A DNA stretch of 64,000 nt from a virus. Both the position numbers and the translations under genes were made by a program. Below are positions 26,556 through 35,290 of this stretch, piece by piece. The DNA lies in IMG/VR virus record IMGVR_UViG_3300009161_000031, positions 37,004 through 101,003 of that record; one strand, written 5' to 3'. Position 1 is the stretch's first letter, and each line of letters begins with the position of its first letter. The notes under the pieces are model-generated. The model was not told the origin of the DNA, did not search any database, and was given only the letters and a program-made list of their open reading frames with translations.

Positions 26556-26720
26556 ATGAGATGTATTAAGTGTGGAAATTTTGCGTCATCTAAAGTAGAG
26601 ATGCATGATGATTATCGATTTAAGATGCGCTATTACTGTACTCCTTGTCTTAAAATCTCTAAAAAAGGTGAACTTTTAAAATGGCAAATAAAAATAAGCT
26701 TGTTAGACCAATCAACTTAA
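26556..26720 (+). CDS. 54-residue zinc-ribbon protein
   Basis: A 54-residue basic protein with CIKCG at the N terminus and CTPCL near residue 28, a four-Cys zinc ribbon. CGGAGGATAGTAA lies upstream. A hairpin (CCACAA/TTGTGG) and a possible extended -10 (TGGTACACT at 26531-26536) precede it. Its end overlaps the next gene by 40 bases in another frame, so the last 13 residues are shared DNA. Confidence 0.55.
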   Translation: MRCIKCGNFASSKVEMHDDYRFKMRYYCTPCLKISKKGELLKWQIKISLLDQST

Positions 26721-26905
26721 GTATTCACGCTATTGAAGATAGTCGTGGAGGTTATACTGTTGATACATACTTTGGTGACCGAAAGATAAGAATTAATTCT
26801 AATTTATATGAGACATCTGATATTGCATTAGATATGGCTGAACGTATTTTGTCTGTTGCTTTTGAGCGAATCTTAACTAAGACTCTTGGCTCTGTTGACC
26901 TATAA
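26681..26905 (+). CDS. hypothetical protein
   Basis: A 74-residue protein (MANKNKLVRPINLSIHAIED...) with a beta-rich first half and a helical end. AAAAAGGTGAAC lies upstream of the ATG within the preceding zinc-ribbon gene. No family recognised. Confidence 0.6.
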   Translation: MANKNKLVRPINLSIHAIEDSRGGYTVDTYFGDRKIRINSNLYETSDIALDMAERILSVAFERILTKTLGSVDL

Positions 26906-26940
26906 TTTTCTATCTGTTTTTGCTTTTCATTTAGCGATGG

Positions 26941-26946
26941 TATAAT
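26941..26946 (+). promoter_or_regulatory. extended -10 of leaderless gene 26953-27201
   Basis: TGGTATAAT, then GTGATT and the ATG. Confidence 0.65.
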
Positions 26947-26952
26947 GTGATT

Positions 26953-27201
26953 ATGGATTTAGAGATAGTGTGTATTATTAATTGTGACGATTGTGGAAAG
27001 TCAGTCATTATTGACCCTACATATGTAACAATATTTATTGGAGATGAAAATCTAGCAACTGCTGCTGCCCTGTGTTCGCACTGTGAGCGCCCAGTTGTGG
27101 AGGATATCTCTATCGAACTTGCCAAGTCTATGTCAGAAAAGAATGTTAAAGTATTGTCTTGGCTCAATGGAGAGGAAGTTAATTTAAATGAATGTATCTG
27201 A
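26953..27201 (+). CDS. 82-residue zinc-ribbon protein, leaderless
   Basis: An 82-residue protein with CDDCGKS near residue 11 and CSHCERP near residue 41, a wider-spaced zinc ribbon, then an acidic helical end. The ATG at 26953 lies six bases after TATAAT; a GTG at 26947 is within the leader and is not needed. It overlaps the glycosyltransferase start by 14 bases, so it heads that operon. Confidence 0.65.
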   Translation: MDLEIVCIINCDDCGKSVIIDPTYVTIFIGDENLATAAALCSHCERPVVEDISIELAKSMSEKNVKVLSWLNGEEVNLNECI

Positions 27202-28225
27202 TTTGCCAACGCAGAGCATTTCAGCATTAGTTCCTGACAATTATGGGGCGCTGTCTTGGTTTACACCGTCAGTAGGCACGTTGATGGGTTATGGAGTGGC
27301 TGCTACCAGTCTTATTCGAGCTTTGATGAATCGTTCGACATACGTTGGATATAACAATAATAATCCAAAAGTTCATGTTTCTTTTGTTCAACCTGAGTGG
27401 TATACGGGAACTGAACAGCAATATAAAGTTGGGTATACTCCATGGGAGTCTACGGTTATCCCCGATACATGGAAACATTATATGCAAGAACAAGATGAAA
27501 TTTGGACTACATCCAATTTTTGTCTAGATATCTTTAAGCAATATGAAGTTAATGATACCATTCATATGGTCCCTCATGGTATAGACCCAGAAGTTTGGAC
27601 TATTCAAGAAAGAACTTTGACTGAAGATTTTGTTTTCCTGCACGTTGGTGGGAGCGTAGAGCGCAAAGGCTGCCAAAAAGTTGTTGATGCATTTTTAGAT
27701 TTATTTGATGGACAATCTAATATAAAACTTCTCATAAAATCTACTGGAGTTTCAGAAGGCCGATGGAGACGAGAAAATTACTACGGTGGCAATATTTCCA
27801 ATCATCCACAAGTGACGGTAGTTGATTCAGACTTATCAGAAACTGATTTAGTCAAGATGTATCATAAGGCACATTGTCTTGTATACCCAACTAATGGGGA
27901 AGGCTTTGGATTTATACCATTTCAGGGTATTGCCACAGGGCTTCCTACTATTGCTACTAATTTAACAGCTACTGCAGATTTTGCTGAGTTGTCTATGCCT
28001 TTGAAGGCATCATGGACTGAAGGCAATGGCATCCATCTTGGGCTGTGGGCGGAGCCTGATTTAGAAGACTTAAGAATTCAAATGAAATCGGCAGTTGATG
28101 ATTGGGAAAATCATAAAAAGAAAGCTATGTACGGTGCGAGGATAATTCATGGAAATCAGACATGGGATCATATTGCTCAGCAGGTAATCGGGATATTAGG
28201 AAATCGTCTATATGAGCGTACCTAG
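27188..28225 (+). CDS. glycosyltransferase, GT-B fold (GT4-like)
   Basis: A 345-residue glycosyltransferase. The C-terminal half shows the GT4 pattern: VFLHVGGSVERKGC (donor domain start), then VYPTNGEGFGFIPFQGIATG with the Glu-rich nucleotide-sugar motif. The N-terminal half contains an acceptor-side Rossmann region (VPHGIDPEVW at the hinge). It would transfer a sugar from a nucleotide donor to an acceptor that is not identifiable. First of four genes (27188-30460) overlapping or closely spaced, probably one pathway. Confidence 0.85.
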   Translation: MNVSDLPTQSISALVPDNYGALSWFTPSVGTLMGYGVAATSLIRALMNRSTYVGYNNNNPKVHVSFVQPEWYTGTEQQYKVGYTPWESTVIPDTWKHYMQEQDEIWTTSNFCLDIFKQYEVNDTIHMVPHGIDPEVWTIQERTLTEDFVFLHVGGSVERKGCQKVVDAFLDLFDGQSNIKLLIKSTGVSEGRWRRENYYGGNISNHPQVTVVDSDLSETDLVKMYHKAHCLVYPTNGEGFGFIPFQGIATGLPTIATNLTATADFAELSMPLKASWTEGNGIHLGLWAEPDLEDLRIQMKSAVDDWENHKKKAMYGARIIHGNQTWDHIAQQVIGILGNRLYERT

Positions 28226-29144
28226 TCTATCTATCGTAATCCCTTTTATTGACTCGTGGGAATTCACCTCCAAGGCTATAGCTAATTTGGTGAAATATAC
28301 CCACGGTGACACCCAGCTAGTTGCTATCGACAATGGTTCTGATATTTCACATGAAGAGGACATTCAATCTTTGATTAAAAATTCTTCAATTAAGTTAACC
28401 TATGTTCGTAATGAATCTAATACAGGAGTCTTGGCTACATTCCGGCAGGGAATGAAAAAGGCAGATGCGAACATCGTTTGTTTTATGCATAATGATGTTT
28501 TGATTCATGAGCCATTGTGGGACTTAAGAGTCGTTAAATCTTTTGCTGACGATGCGAGTCTCGGCTTGATAGGGCTATTTGGGGCAAGAGGGGTTCAGCC
28601 AAACGGAGGTAGAGAAGGCTCTATGTCTAACATGCTGGGCCAAGAATGGGGCTCGTGCGATTGTCACGAAGTTGCTTCACTGCATCATGGAGAACGGATG
28701 GAAGGTTTGTCCCCTAGCGTTGTCTTTGACGGTGTTGGATTGTTCTTTAAAAAAGAAGCACTTTTGAATATTGCATCTAAGACTGATGCGTTTGAAGATT
28801 GGCGCGCTCCTCATCATTTCTATGACCGCATTTTAAGTTTGAAAGTGTTAGGTCTGGGATATCATATGGCTACTATTGGCATTAAGTTTGATCACTATAG
28901 CGGTGTTACAGCAAACCGTAGCGATAAATATGTAGAATTTTCCAAGCAATGGTTAAAAAAATATAATTATGGAATAAACGATATTGGAATAGATTCTACA
29001 ATATATAATATTGCGGAGTATCAATGGACTAAAGAATTCAGTTCCGTTTTGCCCATCTTTGTAGTTGAAGGCTATTCGATTCATCATGGACAGAGCCCCC
29101 TTCCGAGGATGCCCTTCAACATAGGTTATACTTCCAATGGCTAG
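28212..29144 (+). CDS. glycosyltransferase family 2-like
   Basis: A 310-residue GT-A glycosyltransferase. The N-terminal SIVIPFIDSWEFTSKAI and the FMHNDVLI acidic motif (DXD-like HND) in residues 85-100 mark the GT2 fold. It overlaps the previous gene by 14 bases. The C-terminal 80 residues look like an extra acceptor-recognition region. Substrate unknown. Confidence 0.85.
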   Translation: MSVPSLSIVIPFIDSWEFTSKAIANLVKYTHGDTQLVAIDNGSDISHEEDIQSLIKNSSIKLTYVRNESNTGVLATFRQGMKKADANIVCFMHNDVLIHEPLWDLRVVKSFADDASLGLIGLFGARGVQPNGGREGSMSNMLGQEWGSCDCHEVASLHHGERMEGLSPSVVFDGVGLFFKKEALLNIASKTDAFEDWRAPHHFYDRILSLKVLGLGYHMATIGIKFDHYSGVTANRSDKYVEFSKQWLKKYNYGINDIGIDSTIYNIAEYQWTKEFSSVLPIFVVEGYSIHHGQSPLPRMPFNIGYTSNG

Positions 29145-29210
29145 AAACGCAATTAAAGCCTTCAGCCTTATCTTGGCGCATGCAGATATCTATCTTCTAA
29201 AGGAGCAATT

Positions 29211-29744
29211 ATGACATTGAGGCAATTAGACTTAGGTGCTGGCGGAGCCAATAGGATATTGGATGGATATGACGGATATGGGGTTGACATTGGCCCAGTC
29301 TCTCGTCCATGGCTACTTGAAAACAGAATTGCTGATATTGCTATCAGCTCTATTCCATATGAAGACAACTTCTTTGACCATGTAACCGCACACGATTTGC
29401 TGGAACATATTCCAGCAGTTATATATAACAACAACATTAAACGTAATTGTATGATTGAACTGTTTAATGAAATTTATCGAGTCTTGAAAGATGGTGGAAC
29501 TTTCTACCACAGCACTCCTGGATATATTCCCGGAACAAATCACCAGTCAATATGGGCTGATCCAACACATGTTTATGTCTGGACTCTCGATACGGCACAC
29601 CATCTCAGCGGAGACTATTTTGGTCAGCACGATAGCTATGATCACAAATCAAAGTTTAAGCTATTGAGCCGTGACTATAATCATAGTCACATTATGGAAA
29701 CATTTGTGGCTATTAAACCCGATAATCCACCGTACAATCTGTAG
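29211..29744 (+). CDS. SAM-dependent methyltransferase, class I
   Basis: A 177-residue methyltransferase. LDLGAGGANRIL near the N terminus is motif I for SAM binding, followed by DGYGVDIGP (motif II acidic residue), then FDHVTAHDLLEHI and YRVLKDGGTFYHSTPG (motifs V-VI), as in methyltransferase family 11. AAAGGAGCAATT precedes the ATG. Between two glycosyltransferases, it may methylate a sugar of the same glycan. The C terminus contains DPTHVYVWT, common in methyltransferases near glycan clusters. Confidence 0.8.
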   Translation: MTLRQLDLGAGGANRILDGYDGYGVDIGPVSRPWLLENRIADIAISSIPYEDNFFDHVTAHDLLEHIPAVIYNNNIKRNCMIELFNEIYRVLKDGGTFYHSTPGYIPGTNHQSIWADPTHVYVWTLDTAHHLSGDYFGQHDSYDHKSKFKLLSRDYNHSHIMETFVAIKPDNPPYNL

Positions 29745-29752
29745 GAGAAAAT

Positions 29753-30460
29753 ATGAAAATAGGAATAGTTATACCAGTGTTCAATCAATTTAAAAAAGCC
29801 GTAGATGCCATTTCAAGCATCAAGACAGATGAAACATATGAAGTTAAGATTATACCTCAATATATTGTCAATAGGCCGCTGTCTGCTGCGTGGAATGAAG
29901 GCGTAGCTTGGTCAAAAGGTCGGGGGCATGACTTTACTTTGGTCATCAATGACGATATCATGTTTTCTCCTCAATGTATTGACAACTTAATTACGGCCTT
30001 TGTAGACCAAGAAAAAGATGGTGTCGTGATGGTGACTGGATGCAATGTTCATAGTTTTCTAGATGACCCTTATCTAATTTTAGACTATGCCAATAGCCTA
30101 ATCGACTATACAGAGCACCCGGACTTTTCATGCTTTATGATTCGCCCCGATATTGTTTCTACCGTGGGGCTCTTTGATGAAAACTTTGCTCCAGCTTATT
30201 ATGAAGATAATGACTATCATTATAGAATTGCATTGGCTGGCAAGAAAGCTCTCAATATCGCCTCTGCTCCATATTATCATTATGGCTCTGCGACTCAAAA
30301 TTCTCTTGTTGAGGTTATTGATATTTTTCCTGCAATCTCTGGAGATAATGAGGGGTATTACATTAGTAAGTGGGGCGGAAGTCCGGGCAAAGAGTCTTTC
30401 CAACATCCATACAATGATGTCAGTTACTCGCATTGTGACTGGCGGCCCGTTGCTAAATAA
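29753..30460 (+). CDS. glycosyltransferase family 2-like
   Basis: A 235-residue GT-A glycosyltransferase. IGIVIPVFNQFKKAV at the N terminus, LVINDDIMFSP (DXD-like, residues 62-72) and PAYYEDNDYHYRIALAG (residues 144-160) match GT2 enzymes. AGGAGAAAAT precedes the ATG, nine bases after the methyltransferase stop. Last gene of the glycan cluster. Confidence 0.85.
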   Translation: MKIGIVIPVFNQFKKAVDAISSIKTDETYEVKIIPQYIVNRPLSAAWNEGVAWSKGRGHDFTLVINDDIMFSPQCIDNLITAFVDQEKDGVVMVTGCNVHSFLDDPYLILDYANSLIDYTEHPDFSCFMIRPDIVSTVGLFDENFAPAYYEDNDYHYRIALAGKKALNIASAPYYHYGSATQNSLVEVIDIFPAISGDNEGYYISKWGGSPGKESFQHPYNDVSYSHCDWRPVAK

Positions 30461-30568
30461 TCTTCTTCAAATCCCAATGTAGGGTCTTGTTTCGGTGTCT
30501 CCGATGTGATAAGGTAGATACACGTTTCGCTCTGGGCGCTCGCCCGACTAAATCTGAAGGAGATTAAA
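30461..30568 (+). promoter_or_regulatory. leader of the ribonucleotide reductase gene
   Basis: A 108-nt leader. TTGTTT-N17-TAAGGT (30487-30515) is a possible promoter and GGGCGCTCGCCC near 30535 a hairpin. No cobalamin riboswitch box was recognised. CTGAAGGAG gives a strong ribosome binding site. Confidence 0.4.
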
Positions 30569-32593
30569 ATGACTGACACAATTCGAACCCTAGCAATACC
30601 AGCCCTTTTTGCAAAATCGGGATATCAAGGATATAAGATTTTTCTTGATAGATATACAAAGAAGGCACTTAAGGGTGATATCGCTATTGACGATTTAGTT
30701 TTAGTCATTACCAAGAAAGACCCTAAGTTCCCCCAGAAAGATGTTGGATGGGTGACTGAAATTACCGCTAAGGGCGCAGTCGTTATGCTTTATAACGGTG
30801 AAGAAATCTATCAGGACTTTGACCTTATTTCTCGACCTCTGGAGACAGAGCCTGCTCAAGTTCGTCGGCGTGTTGCCAATGCTCTTGCTTCGTGTGAGAA
30901 GCCTGAGATACAGCAAGATGTTGAAGATGATTTCTATCGTATCTTGTTGGATTATTTTATTCCCGGTGGACGCATCCTTGCTGGCGCAGGTTTAGATACT
31001 TTGACTTTGCAAAACTGTTTTGTATTGCCGGGTGCTGAAGATTCTCGCACCGGAGTATTTGACAGAGCCAAAGAAATGGCTGAGACACATAGCCGTGGTG
31101 GAGGAGTTGGAATCAATCTATCTTCTTTGCGTCCTCGCTATGCTCACGTTAAGGGAGTTAATGGCATTTCCTCTGGCGCAGTATCTTGGGGGCAAATCTT
31201 CAATCTGTCTACAGGACTAATTGAGCAGGGTGGTTCTCGTCGTGGGGCGACGATGCTTATGATTGATGATTGGCACCCTGATGTATTTGAGTTTATTCAG
31301 GCCAAGAGAACCGCTGGAGCATTTGAGAATGCAAACATGAGTGTCTGTATTTCAGATGCTTTTATGGAAGCCCTAGATGCTGATGGAGACTGGAATTTAG
31401 TGTTCCCAGAAACAGGGGATCCTATCTATGACGAAAAATGGACTGGTAACCTCCAGCAGTGGCAAGAAGATGGTGGAACCGTTCGAGTCTACGATACTGT
31501 AAAAGCTCGTGATATCTGGAGTCTTCTTATTGAGTCTGCTTGGGCTTCTGCGGAACCCGGACTACATTTTCTTGAGCGTAGTAATAAGATGTCTAATTCT
31601 TGGTATTTTGCTCCGCTTGTTGCCACCAATCCTTGCGGAGAGCAGCCTCTAGAGGCATACGGTGTATGCACGCTTGGTGCGCTTGACCTATCCAAGTTTA
31701 TATCTGCAAGTGGTGTTGGTATGAACTGGGCTATGCTTACTTCTGTTATTCAAACTGCAGTAAGATTTTTGGATAATGTCATTGATGTTAATAACTATCA
31801 CCTGCCGGAGATTGAAGTTAATCACCGAGGCAACCGACGTATCGGATTAGGAACTATGGGGCTAGGTGAGCTTTTGCTGCGTCTGGGTATTAAGTATGGG
31901 TCAGATGAGTCTGTATCTTTTATAAATACTTTGTATCAGTTTATTGCTGAGCAGGCATATCATACTTCCGTAAACCTTGCAATGGAAAAAGGTGCTTTCT
32001 CTATGTATGACGAGAGAATGCTAAATTCTGGATTTATGGAGGCCATGCCAATTTCTGTGCGTGAGCGAGTTCGGACTCACGGGATACGTAATGTCTGCTT
32101 GCTCACACAGGCCCCCACAGGGACCACAGGCACGATGATGGGAACATCTACGGGTATAGAGCCATATTATTCTTGGCAGTATACTCGCACATCAAGGTTA
32201 GGTGTCCATGTTGAGGTCGTGCCAGCTCTTAAAGAGTTAGGTTTGAAGATTAGTGACCTGCCAGATTACTGTGTTACCGCACAAGACTTAGATCCAGATG
32301 AGCATGTCAAGGTTCAGGCCGCTATTCAGAGATGGACAGATTCGGCAATTAGCAAGACAACCAATGCTCCATCTAACTATAGTATTGCTCAGACAGACAG
32401 GCTGTATCGTAATGCCTATGCAATGGGATGCAAGGGCGTAACTATCTACAGAGATAAGTCTCGCCATGAGCAGGTTCTATCTTCCATTGACGAGCAGGAT
32501 GATACATATGAAGATGGTGTTGAGGTAATTCATCAGGGAGCCTGTGAAGTAGCTTATCTTCCTGACGGTACTGTTTACTCTAAATGTGATTAG
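30569..32593 (+). CDS. nrdJ: class II (B12-dependent) ribonucleotide reductase
   Basis: A 674-residue reductase that makes deoxynucleotides with adenosylcobalamin. The barrel active site is complete: Cys 150 in LQNCFVLP, NPCGEQ with the radical Cys 356 and Glu 358, Cys 367 in GVCTLGALDLS, and the PTGTTGTMMGTSTGIEP phosphate loop. GGGVGINLSSLRP precedes. The first 80 residues form a small beta-barrel-like extension (VGWVTEITAKGAVVMLYNGEE). No NrdB-like small subunit or NrdH is nearby, fitting class II. The C terminus has two cysteines for thiol exchange. Lies between the glycan cluster and the head genes. Confidence 0.9.
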   Translation: MTDTIRTLAIPALFAKSGYQGYKIFLDRYTKKALKGDIAIDDLVLVITKKDPKFPQKDVGWVTEITAKGAVVMLYNGEEIYQDFDLISRPLETEPAQVRRRVANALASCEKPEIQQDVEDDFYRILLDYFIPGGRILAGAGLDTLTLQNCFVLPGAEDSRTGVFDRAKEMAETHSRGGGVGINLSSLRPRYAHVKGVNGISSGAVSWGQIFNLSTGLIEQGGSRRGATMLMIDDWHPDVFEFIQAKRTAGAFENANMSVCISDAFMEALDADGDWNLVFPETGDPIYDEKWTGNLQQWQEDGGTVRVYDTVKARDIWSLLIESAWASAEPGLHFLERSNKMSNSWYFAPLVATNPCGEQPLEAYGVCTLGALDLSKFISASGVGMNWAMLTSVIQTAVRFLDNVIDVNNYHLPEIEVNHRGNRRIGLGTMGLGELLLRLGIKYGSDESVSFINTLYQFIAEQAYHTSVNLAMEKGAFSMYDERMLNSGFMEAMPISVRERVRTHGIRNVCLLTQAPTGTTGTMMGTSTGIEPYYSWQYTRTSRLGVHVEVVPALKELGLKISDLPDYCVTAQDLDPDEHVKVQAAIQRWTDSAISKTTNAPSNYSIAQTDRLYRNAYAMGCKGVTIYRDKSRHEQVLSSIDEQDDTYEDGVEVIHQGACEVAYLPDGTVYSKCD

Positions 32594-32596
32594 TGC

Positions 32597-32602
32597 TATG
32601 AT
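32597..32602 (+). promoter_or_regulatory. extended -10 of leaderless gene 32610-32813
   Basis: TGCTATGAT, then seven bases to the ATG. Confidence 0.5.
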
Positions 32603-32609
32603 ATAGGAT

Positions 32610-32813
32610 ATGTTTAAACGCACATTTCCATATGAGTGGTGGGGTTTAATTTGTTTAGTAGTTGCCTATGATATTTTTGTTCATAGAACTAAAAAACGTG
32701 CAACCTTGTCTAATGTTATAAAGAGTTTAAATCAAGACAATTTAAGTTCTTCTATTCTTTGGGCCTTTTGGGGCTGGTTAACTTATCACTGGTTTTTTGA
32801 GCGGGACAATTGA
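32610..32813 (+). CDS. membrane protein
   Basis: A 67-residue protein with two aromatic-rich hydrophobic stretches (residues 9-24, WWGLICLVVAYDIFV, and 48-62, SSILWAFWGWLTYHWF) and a basic linker, so probably two membrane segments with the linker in the cytoplasm. Leaderless start likely. It is translationally coupled to the next gene (TGATG). Function unknown; position before the head genes suggests no specific role. Confidence 0.6.
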   Translation: MFKRTFPYEWWGLICLVVAYDIFVHRTKKRATLSNVIKSLNQDNLSSSILWAFWGWLTYHWFFERDN

Positions 32814-32968
32814 TGAAATCAACATATATCTCATATGAGTGCGATGAGCAATTAGAGATGGATACTAAAAAGACCACTATACGCTTTAGTATCAATATTT
32901 ACTGTGATGAATGTCAAACTGTTCACACTTTTATATTAAAACCAGTAAAAACATCTAAAAAACAATAA
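32813..32968 (+). CDS. 51-residue hypothetical protein with CDEC
   Basis: A 51-residue protein starting MKSTYISYECDEQ, with strand pattern and a CDECQTVH motif near residue 31 that with Cys 10 could bind zinc. Its ATG shares its A with the upstream TGA. The lysine-rich C terminus (KPVKTSKKQ) is basic. Unknown function. Confidence 0.55.
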   Translation: MKSTYISYECDEQLEMDTKKTTIRFSINIYCDECQTVHTFILKPVKTSKKQ

Positions 32969-33012
32969 AAAACTTTGGCTTTTCATAGAAAATATGATAG
33001 GATTGACTTAAT

Positions 33013-33339
33013 ATGAATAACTTTGCACCTAAAACTACTGAAGTTCAGTCTGATTCTCCATATGGAGTATGCCTTTGGGAAATGCCTGATGGCGGTTGCT
33101 TAGGAGATGGAGAACGATTCCTCTCACTAAATGGAAGAGTTGGCGATAAAAACGTAGAAGCTAGAATGAGAAAAGCTGTAATTCATTATATGGGTGACGC
33201 AACTGGACAGCCTAAGTGGATGCCTGGAAGAAGGCAAGTTTCTGACATGGAATATGATGTACAGAATGAGCGCTTTGCTAATGGCTTGATACCAGATGAA
33301 GCAGAAGCCGCTCGACAGATAATGAGGGGCCTTAAATAA
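33013..33339 (+). CDS. hypothetical protein upstream of portal
   Basis: A 108-residue protein containing PYGVCLWEMPDGGCLGDGERFLSL, then helices ending EAARQIMRGLK. I recall this layout (short protein with a WEMPDG-like stretch) directly before the portal in several actinobacterial phages, where its role is unknown. It ends exactly at the portal start. Possibly a head or packaging accessory. Confidence 0.65.
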   Translation: MNNFAPKTTEVQSDSPYGVCLWEMPDGGCLGDGERFLSLNGRVGDKNVEARMRKAVIHYMGDATGQPKWMPGRRQVSDMEYDVQNERFANGLIPDEAEAARQIMRGLK

Positions 33340-34952
33340 TGAAACATGAAATTTCGCTAGTAGATGAGTCACAGGATACTGTAGTATATTTGCCGGAAAT
33401 TGATATTGATTTAATTCAGCCGCAAATGGAGAAGGTCAGTTCTGACCCTTTTCGTCGCGTTGATGCATCTGGACAGTCTAAAAAAACTCAACGTCTTATT
33501 AAGAGATTAGTAGGCGTTGAGGGTGCAGAAAGTAAATACTCAGATCCTTTAAATATTGATGGATATGGATTATTTAATGTAACTGTACCTCCATATGATT
33601 TAGATACTTTGTCAACTTTGTATGATGAATGTGGATTCTTGCATGCAACTGTTGATGCTCGTGTTATGAATACAGTTGGACTTGGCTTTAACTGGAAGCC
33701 CACAACCAAGGCAGAAAAAAGAGTTTCTAGATCTGCCACCAATGCCGAGAAAGCAGACCGTATTCGCAATATGCATCAGTCTGAGCAGGATCGTCTTGAA
33801 CTTCTTTTTGAGTCTTTCAATGAAGAAGAAACTTTTACTGAGACAATGGTTAAAATTTGGACCGATATGCTTGTAACTGGAAACGGATACATGGAAATTG
33901 GTCGCACTAACTCTGGTAAAGTTGGATATGTTGGACATATCCCTAGTCGCCTTATGCGAGTTAGGAAGGAACGAGATGGATACGTTCAGCTAGCGAATCG
34001 CGTTGCTATTTTCTTTAGGAACTTTGGCGACTCTGAGACTAAAGACCCAATTGGCGACGACCCCAAACCCAATGAAATTTTGCATTTTAAAGTTTATAGC
34101 CCAAATCATACTTTCTATGGAATCCCACCTTCAGTTTCTGTAATCTCAGCTATTGTGGGAGATAAGTTTGCTAAAGAATACAACATTGATTATTTTGAAA
34201 ATAAGGCTATTCCCCGTTATGCTATTATCTTGAAGGGGGTAAAGTTAAGTGAAGCCTCAAAACGTGAACTTATTACGTATTTTAAGAAAGAAGTTAAAGG
34301 TCGAAATCACGGAACACTCGTTGTTCCTATCCCTGCGACTATTGGATCTAACAATGATGCTGATATCCGATTTGAGAAGCTTGAGGCCGGAGTACAGGAA
34401 GGCTCGTTCGACCAGTACCGAAAGTCCAACAGAGACGAAATAATTTCTGCGTATCGTGTCCCACCAACTAAGGTCGGAGTTTATGATAACGCAAACATGG
34501 CAGTCGCTCGCGATGCTGATAAGACATTCAAGACTCAAGTTGTGAGTCCAGATCAGGTCATTGCTGAAAAGAAAATCAACAGAATTGTCACCGAGTTTAG
34601 TGACTTGTTCTTGTTCTTCTTCCAGCAGCTAGATATTATCGATGAAGATTTGCGGTCTAGAATTCATGATCGTTATCTTCGTACTGAGGTTATTACTCCC
34701 AATGAGGTAAGAACTCAAGTAGGTTTGCCAGCAATTGCTGGTGGAGATGAAGTATTGATGTACCCCACTAACTTAAAACTGCAACAAGCTGGAAAGCCTG
34801 CTGCGGATGGTACTGGAAATACTAATGCAATGTTTGGAACTCCACCTAAGTCAGGTCAGGATAATGGCTCTAATGCTACTCCTAAGACTGATGGTACGGG
34901 GCAAGAACGCGGTCAAGCCCAAGATACTCAGGGCGTAAGGGAAAGAGGTTAA
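33339..34952 (+). CDS. portal protein
   Basis: A 537-residue phage portal protein. A clear family core: NTVGLGFNWKPT, then DMLVTGNGYMEIGR, HIPSRLMRVRKE, EILHFKVYSPNHTFYGIPPSVS, and the stretch YRVPPTKVGVYDN with NMAVARDADKTFK typical of HK97/PBSX-like portals. The ring forms the DNA gate at the capsid vertex. The C-terminal 60 residues are Gly/Thr/Gln-rich and disordered. No terminase gene lies upstream within the window, which is unusual. Confidence 0.92.
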   Translation: MKHEISLVDESQDTVVYLPEIDIDLIQPQMEKVSSDPFRRVDASGQSKKTQRLIKRLVGVEGAESKYSDPLNIDGYGLFNVTVPPYDLDTLSTLYDECGFLHATVDARVMNTVGLGFNWKPTTKAEKRVSRSATNAEKADRIRNMHQSEQDRLELLFESFNEEETFTETMVKIWTDMLVTGNGYMEIGRTNSGKVGYVGHIPSRLMRVRKERDGYVQLANRVAIFFRNFGDSETKDPIGDDPKPNEILHFKVYSPNHTFYGIPPSVSVISAIVGDKFAKEYNIDYFENKAIPRYAIILKGVKLSEASKRELITYFKKEVKGRNHGTLVVPIPATIGSNNDADIRFEKLEAGVQEGSFDQYRKSNRDEIISAYRVPPTKVGVYDNANMAVARDADKTFKTQVVSPDQVIAEKKINRIVTEFSDLFLFFFQQLDIIDEDLRSRIHDRYLRTEVITPNEVRTQVGLPAIAGGDEVLMYPTNLKLQQAGKPAADGTGNTNAMFGTPPKSGQDNGSNATPKTDGTGQERGQAQDTQGVRERG

Positions 34953-34953
34953 A

Positions 34954-35187
34954 ATGGAAATTGCACAAGTTATTGCTTCAGGGCAGACTGCATCTGGTAA
35001 TACCATTACTGTAACCGACAGAACCAGGAAATGGATGTTTTCAGCAGTCGCTGCTGCCACTGTTGTCTTGGATGGTAAGTATACAATATATTTGCCAGCT
35101 TCTGCTCCACAATATGTTACAGTTGAGGGAAACTATCAGACTGCAACTATTGGCACAAGCACTGTTAGTTATATTGTATTTGGCTAG
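34954..35187 (+). CDS. small putative virion protein
   Basis: A 77-residue beta-rich protein (IASGQTASGNTITVTDRT...) one base after the portal stop. Composition (Thr, Ala, Val, Ser) is like decoration or head-fibre proteins. Its location between portal and protease fits a head protein. The exact role is inferred. Confidence 0.6.
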   Translation: MEIAQVIASGQTASGNTITVTDRTRKWMFSAVAAATVVLDGKYTIYLPASAPQYVTVEGNYQTATIGTSTVSYIVFG

Positions 35188-35216
35188 TTGACATATGTCA
35201 TATCTTCTGGTATGCT
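35188..35216 (+). promoter_or_regulatory. promoter for protease and capsid genes
   Basis: TTGACA, exact 17-nt spacer, extended TGGTATGCT; leader of about 68 nt to the protease ATG. Confidence 0.75.
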
Positions 35217-35290
35217 TCAGGGGACAACATAGCCGTTGCTATCCCAATCTGCAGTATTGCCACATATTGCGAGTAGGGAGATATATATAA

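Noticed and set aside
30461-30568. Cobalamin riboswitch before the class II reductase
   Set aside because: No B12 box or long multi-stem aptamer; the leader is only 108 nt.
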